Positions 37,091 through 45,929 are shown, counted from the stretch's first letter. The stretch is DNA of 64,000 nucleotides from JACVRW01 sp963812915 (GCA_963812915.1 CAWEXB010000013.1:1-64000), one strand, 5' to 3'. Numbers and translations: made by a program. The notes: generated from the sequence alone by a model not told the origin.

Positions 37091-37536
37091 GACGCTTCCG
37101 CTCGCAGCCGCTCGACCTGGCTGTCGACCGCGAGGACATCACCCGCGCGGACCTCGTCTTCTACGGCGTCGATCACTCGGGTCCCTCCTACGAGGCGCGC
37201 ATCTTCCTCGACAATCCGCGCGCCGGCGCTGACACCCGACGCGACATCGAGAAGGGTTATGCGGGCAGCTTCACCGTGTTCGGCCACGGTGGCTGCTACG
37301 GCGACGCCGGCCACTGCGCCCCCGAGGATCGCACTAGCGACGAGTTCGACCTCAGACCGCCGCACCCGCTCGCCACCCACACCCGCACCGTCACCGTCAC
37401 CGACGCGCTCAAGCGCACAACCGGCGAGCAGGTCACGGTCAACGTGGTGGCCGTGCCGCGCGAGTCGAAGGACGCGCCGGCGACCACCGAGATTCCCGCC
37501 TACGAGCGCATCAGGCTGCTCGCCTACCAGGACTAG
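37087..37536 (+). CDS. Tyrosinase partner protein (polyphenol-oxidase C-terminal-like)
   Basis: The 149-residue protein is beta-rich, with RADLVFYGVDHSGPSYEARI, then FLDNP, YAGSFTVFGHGGCYGDAGHC and a C-terminal VTVTDALKRTTGEQVTVNVV. The layout resembles the C-terminal domain that shields the active site of plant and fungal polyphenol oxidases, here as a separate chain. The coupled start (ATGA) to the tyrosinase gene supports a complex or a chaperone role. The two Cys near residue 77-84 could bind copper. This assignment is an inference. Confidence 0.6.
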   Translation: MRRFRSQPLDLAVDREDITRADLVFYGVDHSGPSYEARIFLDNPRAGADTRRDIEKGYAGSFTVFGHGGCYGDAGHCAPEDRTSDEFDLRPPHPLATHTRTVTVTDALKRTTGEQVTVNVVAVPRESKDAPATTEIPAYERIRLLAYQD

Positions 37537-37685
37537 CGCCCTTCCGCCCGAGCCGGCTGGCGCGGCGCTCAACGTCCTCGCCGCGCGCGCCACCGGGCAC
37601 GGGATAGCGTGGCGGCCGCCGCTCGCAGGGTGAAGCAGAGGGCTAGCGAGACCTGGGCGAGGCCTCGACAAGGCGGGCGGGCGGG

Positions 37686-37717
37686 GGCCGGCCGGCGCGT
37701 GTAGGCCGGCCGGCGCG
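37686..37717. terminator. GC-rich repeat between convergent genes, possible terminator
   Basis: A 14-bp unit ggccggccggcgcg occurs at 37686-37699 and 37704-37717 with tgta between. Since GGCCGGCC is self-complementary the pair can also fold into a stable hairpin. It sits between the convergent tyrosinase-partner gene and the DUF3618-type gene. Confidence 0.5.
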
Positions 37718-37725
37718 CCCTGCGA

Positions 37726-38507
37726 TCAGGTGGTCGTGCCGGCTTGCTGGCGGGGCTCCTGCGCCTTCTGTGCGCTGTCCTTCAGGCCTTCGGCGTGTTC
37801 CTGGCCGGCCTGCTGCGCGGTCTCCTTGGCGCTTTGTGCCGCCTGCTGGGCGACCTCCTTACCGCGTTCGACGGCCTCCTCGCCGGTCGCTTTGGCCTTG
37901 TCCTTGACCTGGTCGGCCATCGGCCCGAGCTTCTCGTCCTCCACGCGGGTGGCGGGGATGAGCAGGCCCGCGACGAAGCCCACCGCGACGGCGCCGAGCG
38001 CGAGCCCGAGCGGGTTCTCCTGGCCGATCCCCGCGGCCTTGCGGGCGCCCTCCTTCACGTCAGTGCCATCCGGGGTGGAGTCTGAGATCGTCGACCCGAC
38101 GCCGGAGACTTTCCCCTTGCGGGAGTCGACGCGGTCGGAGATCGCCTCCTTGGCCCGGCCGGTCACGTCCGTTTTGTGACCCAGGGCCTCCACGGTGTCA
38201 CCCATGCGCTCCGGGTCTGCTCTATGTCCTGCCTGATTGCGCGCTCGACATAGCGCGCCGGCGTCTGCTTGCCCTGATTGCGCAGCTGCTCTGCGACCGA
38301 ACGCGCGTCGCTGGCACTCGAGCTGAGCTGATCGCCCAATCGTGTGGAGCGCTGGTCGACCTCGTCTCGTACCCGCCCGCGCGCCTGGCCGGCCGTCTCG
38401 CGCGCCTTGTCGTGGGCCTGCGAGGCGACCCTTTTGGCCTTGTCGTGCGTCTTCCCGGCGACCCCATTGCCACCTTCGGTGCTGCCCGTCTGGGCACTGT
38501 CAGTCAT
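37726..38507 (-). CDS. Fusion of two amphipathic-helix stress proteins (DUF3618 type), one frameshift
   Basis: The ATG at 38507 follows AAGGAGG. Residues 1-95 (KARETAGQARGRVRDEVDQ, SSASDARSVAEQLRNQGK, ARYVERA) match the N-terminal half of the protein at 51509-52003. The sequence then passes directly into IRQDIEQTR and, after a one-base loss near 38212, MGDTVEALGHKTDV and the rest of the DUF3618 protein at 52390-52887 (QENPLGLALGAVAVGFVAG, EDEKLGPMADQVKDKAK). The middle gene of the other locus and the adjoining halves are missing. The product has one central membrane helix and long Lys/Ala/Gln amphipathic helices. Confidence 0.75.
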
Positions 38508-38666
38508 GTCTATGCCTCCTTAAAACCGGCATCGCCTCGGGGCGGCCCGGCCGTAGACCAAGAGCCCGTGGCCGGGCCGCCGCCGGGAGGACGGTCGCTA
38601 GCGGACTCCGTCGCGGTCGCCCCCGCTGCCGCGACTGTCACGCTCGCCGGGGTCATCGCTGACGGC

Positions 38667-38948
38667 TCATGGCCTTCCGGACTTGGCAAGCCCGCGCGAG
38701 ATGAAGTAGCCCGCGCCGAGAATCGGGACGTAGAGCCAGGCCTGGCGAGCGATGAACTCGTCCGTGCCGTTGTCGCCCCCATTGATCACCGCGGCACTAA
38801 TCAAGATCGCGACGATCAGGCCAACCATCGCCCAGAACTCGGTCGTCTTGCACGCCTGCTTCGTCTCCGTCGCCAGCCGACGGACAGCGCGCCCGACGTC
38901 CACCCGCGAGGTGGCGAGATCGCCACCGGTGGCACCTGTGGTAGCCAT
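38667..38948 (-). CDS. Small two-helix membrane protein
   Basis: The 93-residue protein starts MATTGATGGDLATSRVDVGR and has a helix FWAMVGLIVAILISAAVI, a GGDNGTDEF loop and a second helix AWLYVPILGAGYFISRGLA. I do not recognise a named family. It shares an upstream block with the DUF892 gene at 33128, so the two are probably co-regulated. Confidence 0.6.
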   Translation of the reverse strand: MATTGATGGDLATSRVDVGRAVRRLATETKQACKTTEFWAMVGLIVAILISAAVINGGDNGTDEFIARQAWLYVPILGAGYFISRGLAKSGRP

Positions 38949-38994
38949 TGAAGAACCTCCCCGGTTCTTGAGTTGATTTCGAAGTACCGAGGCG

Positions 38995-39113
38995 GACGGT
39001 GTTCGAGGGCATCCGCGCCAGCGCTTCTCGCTGTGCAAGCCCGGGGAAACGTCACGAGTCCTCGCCGCGTCCGCCCGACCGTGCCCTCCTGCCCACCGCC
39101 GCGAGGCGTAAAC
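38995..39113 (-). promoter_or_regulatory. Upstream block shared with 34203-34320
   Basis: On the minus strand GTTTAC lies at 39113-39108, and 14 nt later comes GGCAGG, a poor -10. The block then carries GGACGCGGCGAGGACTCG and GCGCTGGCGCGGATGC, which align with the block before the DUF892 gene. It lies 45-165 bp before the start at 38948. The open frames that cross both blocks share the peptide DAARTRDV, which is a by-product of the DNA identity. Confidence 0.55.
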
Positions 39114-39383
39114 AGACAGACCTGGCACACCACAGCCGAGTGAGCTAGAGGCGGCGCAAGCTTCACCTCTGCGGGAAGTGCGTGTAGGCGCAGCTGGTCT
39201 CCCGGCGCGGTGGCTCGGCGGCGGTTGCCACTGCCCGGTGGCGCGGCAGCGGCTGCCGGCCGCGCCGGCCTTCGCCGCAGCTCGCCCGGGCGGCCGTGCC
39301 ACCACCTACCCCCAGGGGCCGCCGGCGGCGGAGGCGGAGCGCGGAGCTCGGCCCCGTGACCGTTAGGCCCTCGGTGCGGGGCG

Positions 39384-39969
39384 TCAGCGGTGGTCGTCGA
39401 TCAGGCGGCGGGCCATCGACTGGGCTCGCTGCGCGGCATCCACGTCGCCCTCGGCGGCCGCGATGATCGATCCCTTCATGAGGATGTGCCAGGAGTGAGC
39501 GAAGGACGCCGGGGTCGCGGAGCCCGGCTTGCTCGGCGAGGCCTCGGACGATCGAGCGGATGTTCTCGAGATGCCGCACGCTGGCGCTCCCCGCCGGGTG
39601 CCTGGGCCCCAGTTCGAGCAGCACGTTGATGAACGAACACGCCTCGAAGTCCTCGCGGCGGAACCACTCGTCGAACGCCTCGAAGATGGCGAGCAGCTGG
39701 TCCTCCGGGCCGGAGCCACGCCGTCGAGCCTCCCTCTCGACCCACCCGTTGGTCCAGCGCTGCTCGCGGCGTTCGAGAAAGGCGACCACAAGGTCGTCCT
39801 TGGAGGGAAAGTGGCGGTAGAGCGACGCCTTGGCGACCCCGGCGCGCTCGATCAGCTCGTCGACTCCCACCGCCCGGATACCACGCCGCGAGAACAGCTC
39901 GTAGGAGGCCTCCAGGATGCGGTCGCGGACGGGACTCACGCGGGAGGCGGGCGGGAGGTTGCCGGCCAT
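39384..39969 (-). CDS. TetR family regulator, one frameshift
   Basis: The ATG at 39969 starts a protein with the TetR DNA-binding domain: RILEASYELFSRRGIRAVGV, ELIERAGVAKASLYRHFPSK (recognition helix) and DDLVVAFLERREQRW. The ligand domain follows with EACSFINVLLELGPRHPAG. Near 39505 one extra base diverts the frame; removing it gives AFAHSWHILMKGSIIAAAEG and the end at 39384. Two near-identical operator sites lie 20 bp upstream, so it very likely represses itself. Confidence 0.85.
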
Positions 39970-39988
39970 CGGCCGAGCATAGCGTAGT

Positions 39989-40029
39989 AGACAGACCGGT
40001 CTTCCTGTGGTACAAGACTGACCGGTCTT
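39989..40029. promoter_or_regulatory. Twin TetR operators
   Basis: The site agacagaccggtctt (39989-40003) recurs as agactgaccggtctt (40015-40029), 26 bp apart start to start, each centred on the palindrome gaccggtc. They lie between the TetR gene and the rightward DNA leading to the sigma-factor gene at 40166. Confidence 0.8.
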
Positions 40030-40165
40030 TCGGGGCGAGGTTCGTGTGGCATTGAGGCCGCTGGGTCTGGCGCCGAGACAGGTGACCAAGAGGGGACGAA
40101 GCGCGGCCGACGCCCGGCCCCGTCGCGGACCTTTGTCAGCTCAACTAACGACGGAGGTCCAACCC

Positions 40166-40977
40166 ATGACCGCAGTAGTCCTCGCTTCGGCGAGCCCAAC
40201 CCCGCATTCCTCGCCGCACCGCACCTGACCGCGCCGCAGTCTGGGAGATCGAGCGGCGCCTGTTCGTCAGGTATCACCAGCAGCGCGACCTCGCCGCGCG
40301 CGAGGAGCTCGCGGAGCGGTTTCTGCCGCTGGCGCGGGACCTCGCGCTTCGCTACACGTACACCGACGAGCCGTTCGACGACCTGCTACAGGTCGCCAGC
40401 CTCGGGCCTGATCAAGGCCATCGATCGGTTCGAGCCCGATCGCGGCACCAAGTTCACGAGCTACGCCGCCCCCACCATCCTCGGCGAGCTCAAGCGCCAT
40501 TTCCGCGACAAGGGCTGGGCCCTACGCGTGCCGCGCGGCCTCCAGGAGCGGACGCTGGCGGTGAGCCGCGAGACCGACGCGCTCTCGAAGAAGCTCGGCC
40601 GCTCGCCGAGGGTGCGCGAGGTGGCCGCCGCCCTCGGCTGGGCCGTGGAGGAGGTGCTCGAGGCGCAGGAGGCGGCCGCCAGCTACGAGGCGGCGTCGCT
40701 CGACGCGCCCACCGCCCGCGACGACGACGAGGCCGCGCCGCTCCTCGACCTGATCGGCGGCGAGGACCCCGCCTACGAGCTCGTCGAGAGTCGCGACGCG
40801 ATCGCCAGCTCCTGGAAGGCGCTGCCGGACGGTGAGCGCCGGGTGCTCGAGCTGCGCTTCACGAGCGACCTCACCCAGCGCGAGATCGGCGAGCGGATCG
40901 GCTACTCGCAGATGCACGTCTCGCGCCTGCTGCGGCGCGCGCTCAACCGGCTGGAGACGGCCGCAGCCGCCGCCTGA
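40166..40977 (+). CDS. SigB/SigF-type alternative sigma factor, two frameshifts
   Basis: The ATG at 40166 follows a strong GGAGG. Removing one base near 40226 and one near 40407 gives about 269 residues with region 2 (FVRYHQQRDLAAREELAERF, DDLLQVASLGLIKAIDRF, GTKFTSYAAPTILGELKRHF), region 3 (VPRGLQERTLAVSRETDALS) and region 4 (LPDGERRVLELRFTSDLTQR, IGYSQMHVSRLLRRALNRL). This is the general-stress/sporulation sigma family. No anti-sigma kinase is adjacent. Several island genes have promoter sequences of the type this family reads. Confidence 0.88.
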
Positions 40978-41215
40978 GCGAGCGGCATTCCTCGACGGGC
41001 GCCCTGTCTGCGCCAGACGCGTTCGACCGGCGCTCACTTGGGTGGAAGCGTGTCGGACTCCCGACGGTGCGCCGCCAACGCCAGACGGCAGAAGCGCCGA
41101 CAGGGATGGCGCCCAAGCCGCCCGGCGAGCGGTAGCTCGCGGAACACACACGCGAGCGCGAGGACTTCGCTCAGGGCAATTGCGATCGGCGCACGACTTT
41201 GCCTACGCCGGCGGG

Positions 41216-41240
41216 GTGTACGTGGTGGGAGGTGGGGTAT
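41216..41240 (+). promoter_or_regulatory. SigB-like promoter
   Basis: GTGTAC (41216-41221), 13 nt, then GGGTAT (41235-41240). The -10 matches the SigB/SigF consensus exactly and the -35 differs from GTTTAC by one base. It lies 43 bp before the ATG at 41283. Confidence 0.55.
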
Positions 41241-41282
41241 TGGGGGCCGAGGCGAGAACAGCGAACAGGAGAGGGCGCAAAC

Positions 41283-41489
41283 ATGGCCACGGCGACAAGG
41301 TTGGGACAGGCGGGCCTGCAGGGCTGGCGCGAGAAGGTTGCGGACGGGATAGCGGAGCCGGTGGCACGGCGCGCACCGTTGGACTCGGAGCAGGTGCGTG
41401 CTCTGCTCGGGGCAGCCTTCTTCGTGCTCTCGGTGCTGTACGTCGTCAAGACGTTCGCGGCCGCGACCCGCGAGATGCGGCAGAGCTGA
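41283..41489 (+). CDS. Small single-helix membrane protein
   Basis: The 68-residue product starts MATATRLGQAGLQGWREKV after AGGAGAG and has one membrane helix (LLGAAFFVLSVLYVVKTF). The N-terminal half is amphipathic. The family is unknown. Its promoter candidate is of the SigB type and the sigma-factor gene is 300 bp upstream, so it may be under that factor. Confidence 0.6.
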   Translation: MATATRLGQAGLQGWREKVADGIAEPVARRAPLDSEQVRALLGAAFFVLSVLYVVKTFAAATREMRQS

Positions 41490-41570
41490 GCGGGGGTCCC
41501 TGGGGTCGGCTGCTTCTTCGGCGGCTGTTCTGCTCCTCTGGCCGTTTTCGCGTAGCGGAGGGAACTCCTG

Positions 41571-42380
41571 ATGAGGGTCGTCACGTGGAACGTGGCTCGT
41601 CGCTCGTCGCGGCTGGCCGAGCAGGCCGCCGCGCTGGCGAGTCGCGAGCCCGACGTGGTGGCGCTTCAGGAGGTCACCAAGCTGACGCTTCCGCTCTGGC
41701 GGGTGCTGCTGGAACGGATCGGGCTTCCCCACGTCCGGGCGTCGCTGGACAGCGCCGACCCCGCCCGCGCCCCGGCGTCGCGCCGCCGCAGCGGCGTGCT
41801 GCTGGGATCGAGAGCGGCCCTGCGCGGCCCGTCCGCGACGCTGCCGGTCCCCTGGGCCGAGACCGCCTTGGCCGCGCTGGCCGACGGCGCCATCGGCCCA
41901 GTCGAGGTCCACTGTCTCCATGTCCCCAACGCGGCCAACGGCTGGGCGAAGGCGCACACGCTTCAGGCCATTCGCGCCGGGCTCCAGCTCGCCCCGAGGA
42001 TGCCCCGCGTTGTGTGCGGCGATCTCAATACTCCGCGCCGCGAGCTCGAGAGCGGCGCGGTGGTCTCCTTCGCCAGAGACTCACGCGGGCGCCTGCGGCC
42101 CGAGCGCGGACCCGTGTGGGACGAGGCCGAGCTCGGCGTCGTCCCGGGGTTGCGAGACCTCGGCTACCGCGACGCCTATCGCTCCCTCCACGGCTACGGA
42201 TCGCGCGAGCCGAGCTGGACATGGCAACGCATCTCGGGCCATGGCGGCGGCTGGCGCCTCGACCACCTGTTCACCTCGGCCGAGTTGTGGCCAACGGCCT
42301 GCATCTACCACCACGCCTGGCGCCACGAGGGCCTGAGCGACCACTCGGCGCTCGAGGCCGACATCATCCGAAAGCAGTGA
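41571..42380 (+). CDS. Endonuclease/exonuclease/phosphatase family protein
   Basis: The 269-residue protein has the fold's landmarks: MRVVTWNVARRSSRLAEQAA, PDVVALQEVTK with the metal-binding Glu, RVVCGDLNTPRRE with the catalytic Asp-Asn, SWTWQRISG, RLDHLFTSAEL and LSDHSALEADI. It is shorter than exonuclease III and lacks its DNA-binding insertions, so the substrate could be DNA, a nucleotide or a phospholipid. It stands alone. Confidence 0.85.
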   Translation: MRVVTWNVARRSSRLAEQAAALASREPDVVALQEVTKLTLPLWRVLLERIGLPHVRASLDSADPARAPASRRRSGVLLGSRAALRGPSATLPVPWAETALAALADGAIGPVEVHCLHVPNAANGWAKAHTLQAIRAGLQLAPRMPRVVCGDLNTPRRELESGAVVSFARDSRGRLRPERGPVWDEAELGVVPGLRDLGYRDAYRSLHGYGSREPSWTWQRISGHGGGWRLDHLFTSAELWPTACIYHHAWRHEGLSDHSALEADIIRKQ

Positions 42381-42544
42381 GGGTCAGCGTAGGCGGGACA
42401 GCGGTCCAACACTCGACCGACTCCCTTGGCAACGTCCTGAAGCGCTCGATGGTCTCTGCCACCGTCTCCGCCGCTTCCTCGAGCTGCTGGACGGTCCAGC
42501 CCCGTCAGGAGACGGGGAGTCCAGCCCTTACGACCCGCGGCGAG

Positions 42545-42745
42545 TCGGCCAGATCCTCTCGATGCCGAGGTGGCCCGACCGTCGCGGTAGCGAAGCACCG
42601 AGGCGCAAACCTCCCCAGGGTCGCCAATCCCGACAAGCGCGTCGAGGAAGCGATCGGAAACCGGCCTCCCGCCGTCCACAGCGGCGACGTCGTCGCCGAA
42701 GCCGGCGCGCTCGAGCATCGCCCGGCAGAGGGCAGCTGGAAGTAG
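42545..42745 (-). pseudogene. C-terminal fragment of a flavin-dependent LLM-class oxidoreductase
   Basis: One frame reads CRAMLERAGFGDDVAAVDGG, then VSDRFLDALVGIGDPGEVCA and SVLRYRDGRATS, which is the C-terminal region of luciferase-like F420 or FMN oxidoreductases. Nothing before 42745 continues the family and the end is out of frame. It lies beside the IS3 remnant and was probably cut by it. Confidence 0.55.
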
Positions 42746-42979
42746 GGGAAAGAGATCCTGCTCCCCTGGCCTCGCAGGTGCGCCTCGTCGATGAGCCGGC
42801 GTCTAGTTCAGCGGGCGCCAGGCGCTCGGCGACGACGCGCTCCAAGCGTCGGCGGGCGTCGAGCGGGCGGCGTGCTGAGGAACACAGGGTTTGGCCGCGT
42901 GGCGCTTCGCGCGCCGGCGTGGCAGCCAGGGCGGGGGTCTGGTCGAGCGCCGCCCAGACGCAGCCGTGAGCTGGAGCAC

Positions 42980-43226
42980 CTCGGATGCGCCCGACCCGGA
43001 TGTTGTGCTCCATCCGCAGCTCGGCGTGGATGCGTGGCGCCCCGTACACGCCGCGGCTGGCGTCGTGGATCTGCCTGATCCTCTCCGTCAGCCAAGTATC
43101 CTGGAGCGCGCGATCGGACGGCGCCCGGCGCTCCCAGTCGTGGAAGCCGGTGCGGTTCAAACCGAACACGCGGCACATCACGGCGACGGGATAGTTGGTC
43201 TTCTCCGCGGCGATGAACGAGAACAC
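42980..43226 (-). mobile_element. IS3-family OrfB, N-terminal fragment
   Basis: The frame starts at a GTG (43226) and reads FSFIAAEKTNYPVAVMCRVF, then GLNRTGFHDWERR and RIRQIHDASRGVYGAPRIHA, ending its similarity at RMEHNIRVGR. This is the HTH_21 region of OrfB. The DDE catalytic core is absent. It lies in the -1 frame relative to OrfA, as usual for IS3. Confidence 0.8.
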
Positions 43227-43231
43227 CTCGC

Positions 43232-43489
43232 CTATCGCCCGTCCTCTTTCGCGAAGAAGACGGCCGCCTTTGAGAGGATCTCCCGCTCCATCCGCAGCCT
43301 CGCGTTCTCGTCACGCAGCCGCTTAAGCTCCTCGCGCTCGGCCCGCTCCTGCCTGAGCCAGTTGCGCAACGTGACGTCGGAGATCCCCAGATCGCTGGCC
43401 AGCTGACGCTGCGGCTTGTCGCCCAGCAAGGCGAGCCTGATCGCCTCGCGACGAAACTCCTCCGGATACGGCGGCCTCGTTCTCGGCAC
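43232..43489 (-). mobile_element. IS3-family OrfA
   Basis: The 85-residue protein starts at a GTG (43489) with PRTRPPYPEEFRREAIRLAL. It contains the helix-turn-helix QLASDLGISDVTLRNWLRQE and the leucine-zipper-like LKRLRDENARLRMEREILSK that lets OrfA and OrfAB dimerise. It is intact, but the downstream OrfB is truncated, so the element cannot move by itself. Confidence 0.85.
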
Positions 43490-43646
43490 CCGAACCTCAC
43501 TTTCTCCGGCTTACGACCGGAAGCGTCCAAGCGTCGTCGAAACCGGGGCAACTCCATCATCACCGCTACGGCTGCTGCCTCGGAGCAGAAGCGTGGCCGC
43601 CGCCCCCCAACGGACTATTCGCATCGGTGCCGGGTAGACGAGCCGC

Positions 43647-43793
43647 ATGAGCGAATCCACGCAGGACCGGCCCGACGAGGCCGACGAGAAGGATCCGAAG
43701 CCCGGCGAGCCGGACACGGAGACCGAGGGCGGCTTTCCGAAGGAGGCGCCCGAGTCCAAAGACGGCGAGCAGCAATCGAAGCAGGACCAGTAG
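43647..43793 (+). CDS. Small acidic hydrophilic protein
   Basis: This 48-residue frame starts MSESTQDRPDEADEKDPKPG at 43647 and ends QQSKQDQ before TAG. It is made almost only of Asp, Glu, Lys, Pro, Gly, Gln and Ser, like small disordered or hydrophilin-type stress proteins. A GGGTAG element sits just upstream. Composition bias means it could be chance, but the lack of Arg and Ala is unlike shadow frames here. Confidence 0.4.
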   Translation: MSESTQDRPDEADEKDPKPGEPDTETEGGFPKEAPESKDGEQQSKQDQ

Positions 43794-44358
43794 TCGGATA
43801 GCTCCCCGGACGCCGCGAGCCGGCTGACTCGCGGTAGCGGGGCGCCGTCCGAAGCCCGCGGCATCGGACGCAGTCGGCGTCGCGGCTGTAATGCCGCGAC
43901 GCCGCCAGCTCGCACTTCGCGGAGTGGTCGGGGCCACGCCCGCGGGCGAGCCGCTGAACGGCCCGACGGGCGGGCCGATGTGCCCAGATTTGTGGACTGG
44001 CGCCACTCTCAGCGGGCAGTCCGCGCTCTCGAATGCGCGGTGAGCGGGGCGCCGCGAGCGCGCGCAGTGCATGTCTGCTCCGGAGGAGGGTCGCGAACGC
44101 CAGTGCACGGTCGGCTCCCGCCTCACTCCTGTCTGCGGAAAGGCAGTAGCAGCGCCGTCGCTGTCGAGTTCCATGCGACGGGGGACGCCGGTGACGTCGC
44201 GGTCGTGCTTCTCCTTTCGCCTGACTGCGGCACTCTCCCCTGCCTTGAACTGACGCTCGCACCGAACGACCAGCGGTCGTGACGGACGACGACGTCCGCG
44301 CTTCCGCAATTGCTGACGGAAGCGAGCGTGAGCCCACCGCCGGTGGCGTCCCAGAGGC
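43794..44358. other. No recognisable gene
   Basis: Open frames on both strands are low-complexity and lack family resemblance. I see no repeat. The stretch ends at the left end of the IS256 element. Confidence 0.5.
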
Positions 44359-45782
44359 GCTGTAAATAGCTCCGGTGCCGTCAAGGCGACGGCGTAGGTT
44401 CCCTCAAGTCCCGCAAAGACGATTGAAGGAGGACCTACGCCGTGAGACGTACCGTACCGCCGTCGGCGGAGATAGAGGAACAGATCGATCGGTTGCTCGC
44501 CGTAGGGGTCGGCGAGAACCCGAGGGAGTCGCTCTCGGAGCTGGCGAAGCTCGCTGGGCGTCTGATCATCCAGCGCGCCGTTGAGGACGAGTTCGACGCC
44601 TGGCTGGGCAGGGCACGCTACGAGCGCCGGCCGGCGTATCAGCGTGGGCTGCACAACTATGACTCGGGGCTTCGTAACGGCTTTCGTCCCCGCAGGGTGC
44701 AGACGCTCGAGGGGGAGCTTGAGGTCGAGATCCCGCAGGTCAGGGAGGCCGCCGAGCCGTTCGTCTCGAAGCTGTTTCCGTGCAGCACGAAGATCTTGCG
44801 CACCGAGCCGTTGCGGGCGATGATGATCGGCGCGTTCGTGCGCGGGCTGTCGATGCGCGACATCGAGTCGCTGTGTGAGAAGGCGGGGCTCGGGAAGCTG
44901 TCGAAGACGACCGCCTCGCGCATCTGCACCGAGCTGCGGGAGCGCTTCGAGCAGTTCAAGCGCCGCGACCTCTACGAGGTCCAGCTGGCGGCGCTGTTTC
45001 TCGACGCGATCTTCCTCCCGGTCCGCCCGAACGGGCCCAAGGAGGGCGTGCTGGTCGCCTGGGGCTTCACCGAGCAGGGCGAGCGGGTGCTGCTGTCGGT
45101 GATGCTCGGGATGCGCGAGTCGCACGAGGACTGGCTCGCGCTCGGCCGCGACCTGATCGCCCGCGGGCTCGGAGCGCCGCTACTTGATCGTCGCCGACGG
45201 CGCGCCCGGGCTGATCAAGGCGGTCGAGCAGTGCTGGCCCGCCTCGGACCGCCAGCACTGCGCCGTCCACCGCGTCCGCAACCTGCTCGCCAAGCTGCCC
45301 GAACGCGAGCGCGAACGCGTCCGTCAGGCCTACTGGCAGGCGCTCGACGACGCCACCGACGAACGCGACGGAAAGCAACGGCTCCAGGCGCTGGTCGACG
45401 AGCTCGACGGCGGCGGCTACACCGCCGCCGCCAAATGCCTCGCCGACGACCTCGACGCGCTCGTCGTGCACCTGCGCTACCCGACCAGACACCGCCGCCG
45501 GTGGCGCAGCGACGAACCTGCTCGAACGGTCGCTCGCCGAGGTCAAACGCCGCACCAAGGTGATCGGCCGCTTCCCCGGCGAGACCAGCTGCCTCACGCT
45601 CGTCTGGGCCGTCCTCGACCTCTACATCACCCACGCCAAGAACGGCGTCAGGTTCAGCCAACTCGAACGCCAACGCCTGGCCCGGATGAGATACGCCGGA
45701 ACTGAACGAACGACCGACGAGGAGGTGAACGCCGCATAGACTGAGCACCACCAGGGAACCTGAGCCGCGGCGAATTTACAGC
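44359..45782 (+). mobile_element. IS256-family insertion sequence
   Basis: The ends are inverted: gctgtaaat at 44359-44367 and atttacagc at 45774-45782 with further related bases (aggttccct near 44395 and agggaacct near 45754). They frame one transposase gene. I cannot see a matching direct repeat of 8-9 bp outside the ends, so the target duplication is lost or the true ends differ by a few bases. Confidence 0.75.
44442..45739 (+). CDS. IS256-family transposase, two frameshifts
   Basis: The GTG at 44442 follows AGGAGG. Removing one extra base near 45178 and one near 45511 gives a protein of about 431 residues: DEFDAWLGRARYERRPAYQR, GLSMRDIESLCEKAGLGKLS, AALFLDAIFLPVRP (first Asp), YLIVADGAPGLIKAVEQCW (second Asp), RQHCAVHRVRNLLAKLP and LLERSLAEVKRRTKVIGRFP (with the catalytic Glu), then LTLVWAVLDLYI. 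All IS256 landmarks are present, so the copy was recently active or is intact in reality. Confidence 0.88.
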
Positions 45783-45929
45783 AGCAAAGAGACGCCACCC
45801 CCGGATCGCCGACACCCCCGCTCCCACTCGCAAAGCGGTAGCGCCGTCACGTGGCGATCTGGGCTTTCGTGGGCGCTAACGAGCGCCGGGGGTTCTGTTT
45901 GCAACGGGATTGTCCGGTGTCCGGCCTCC

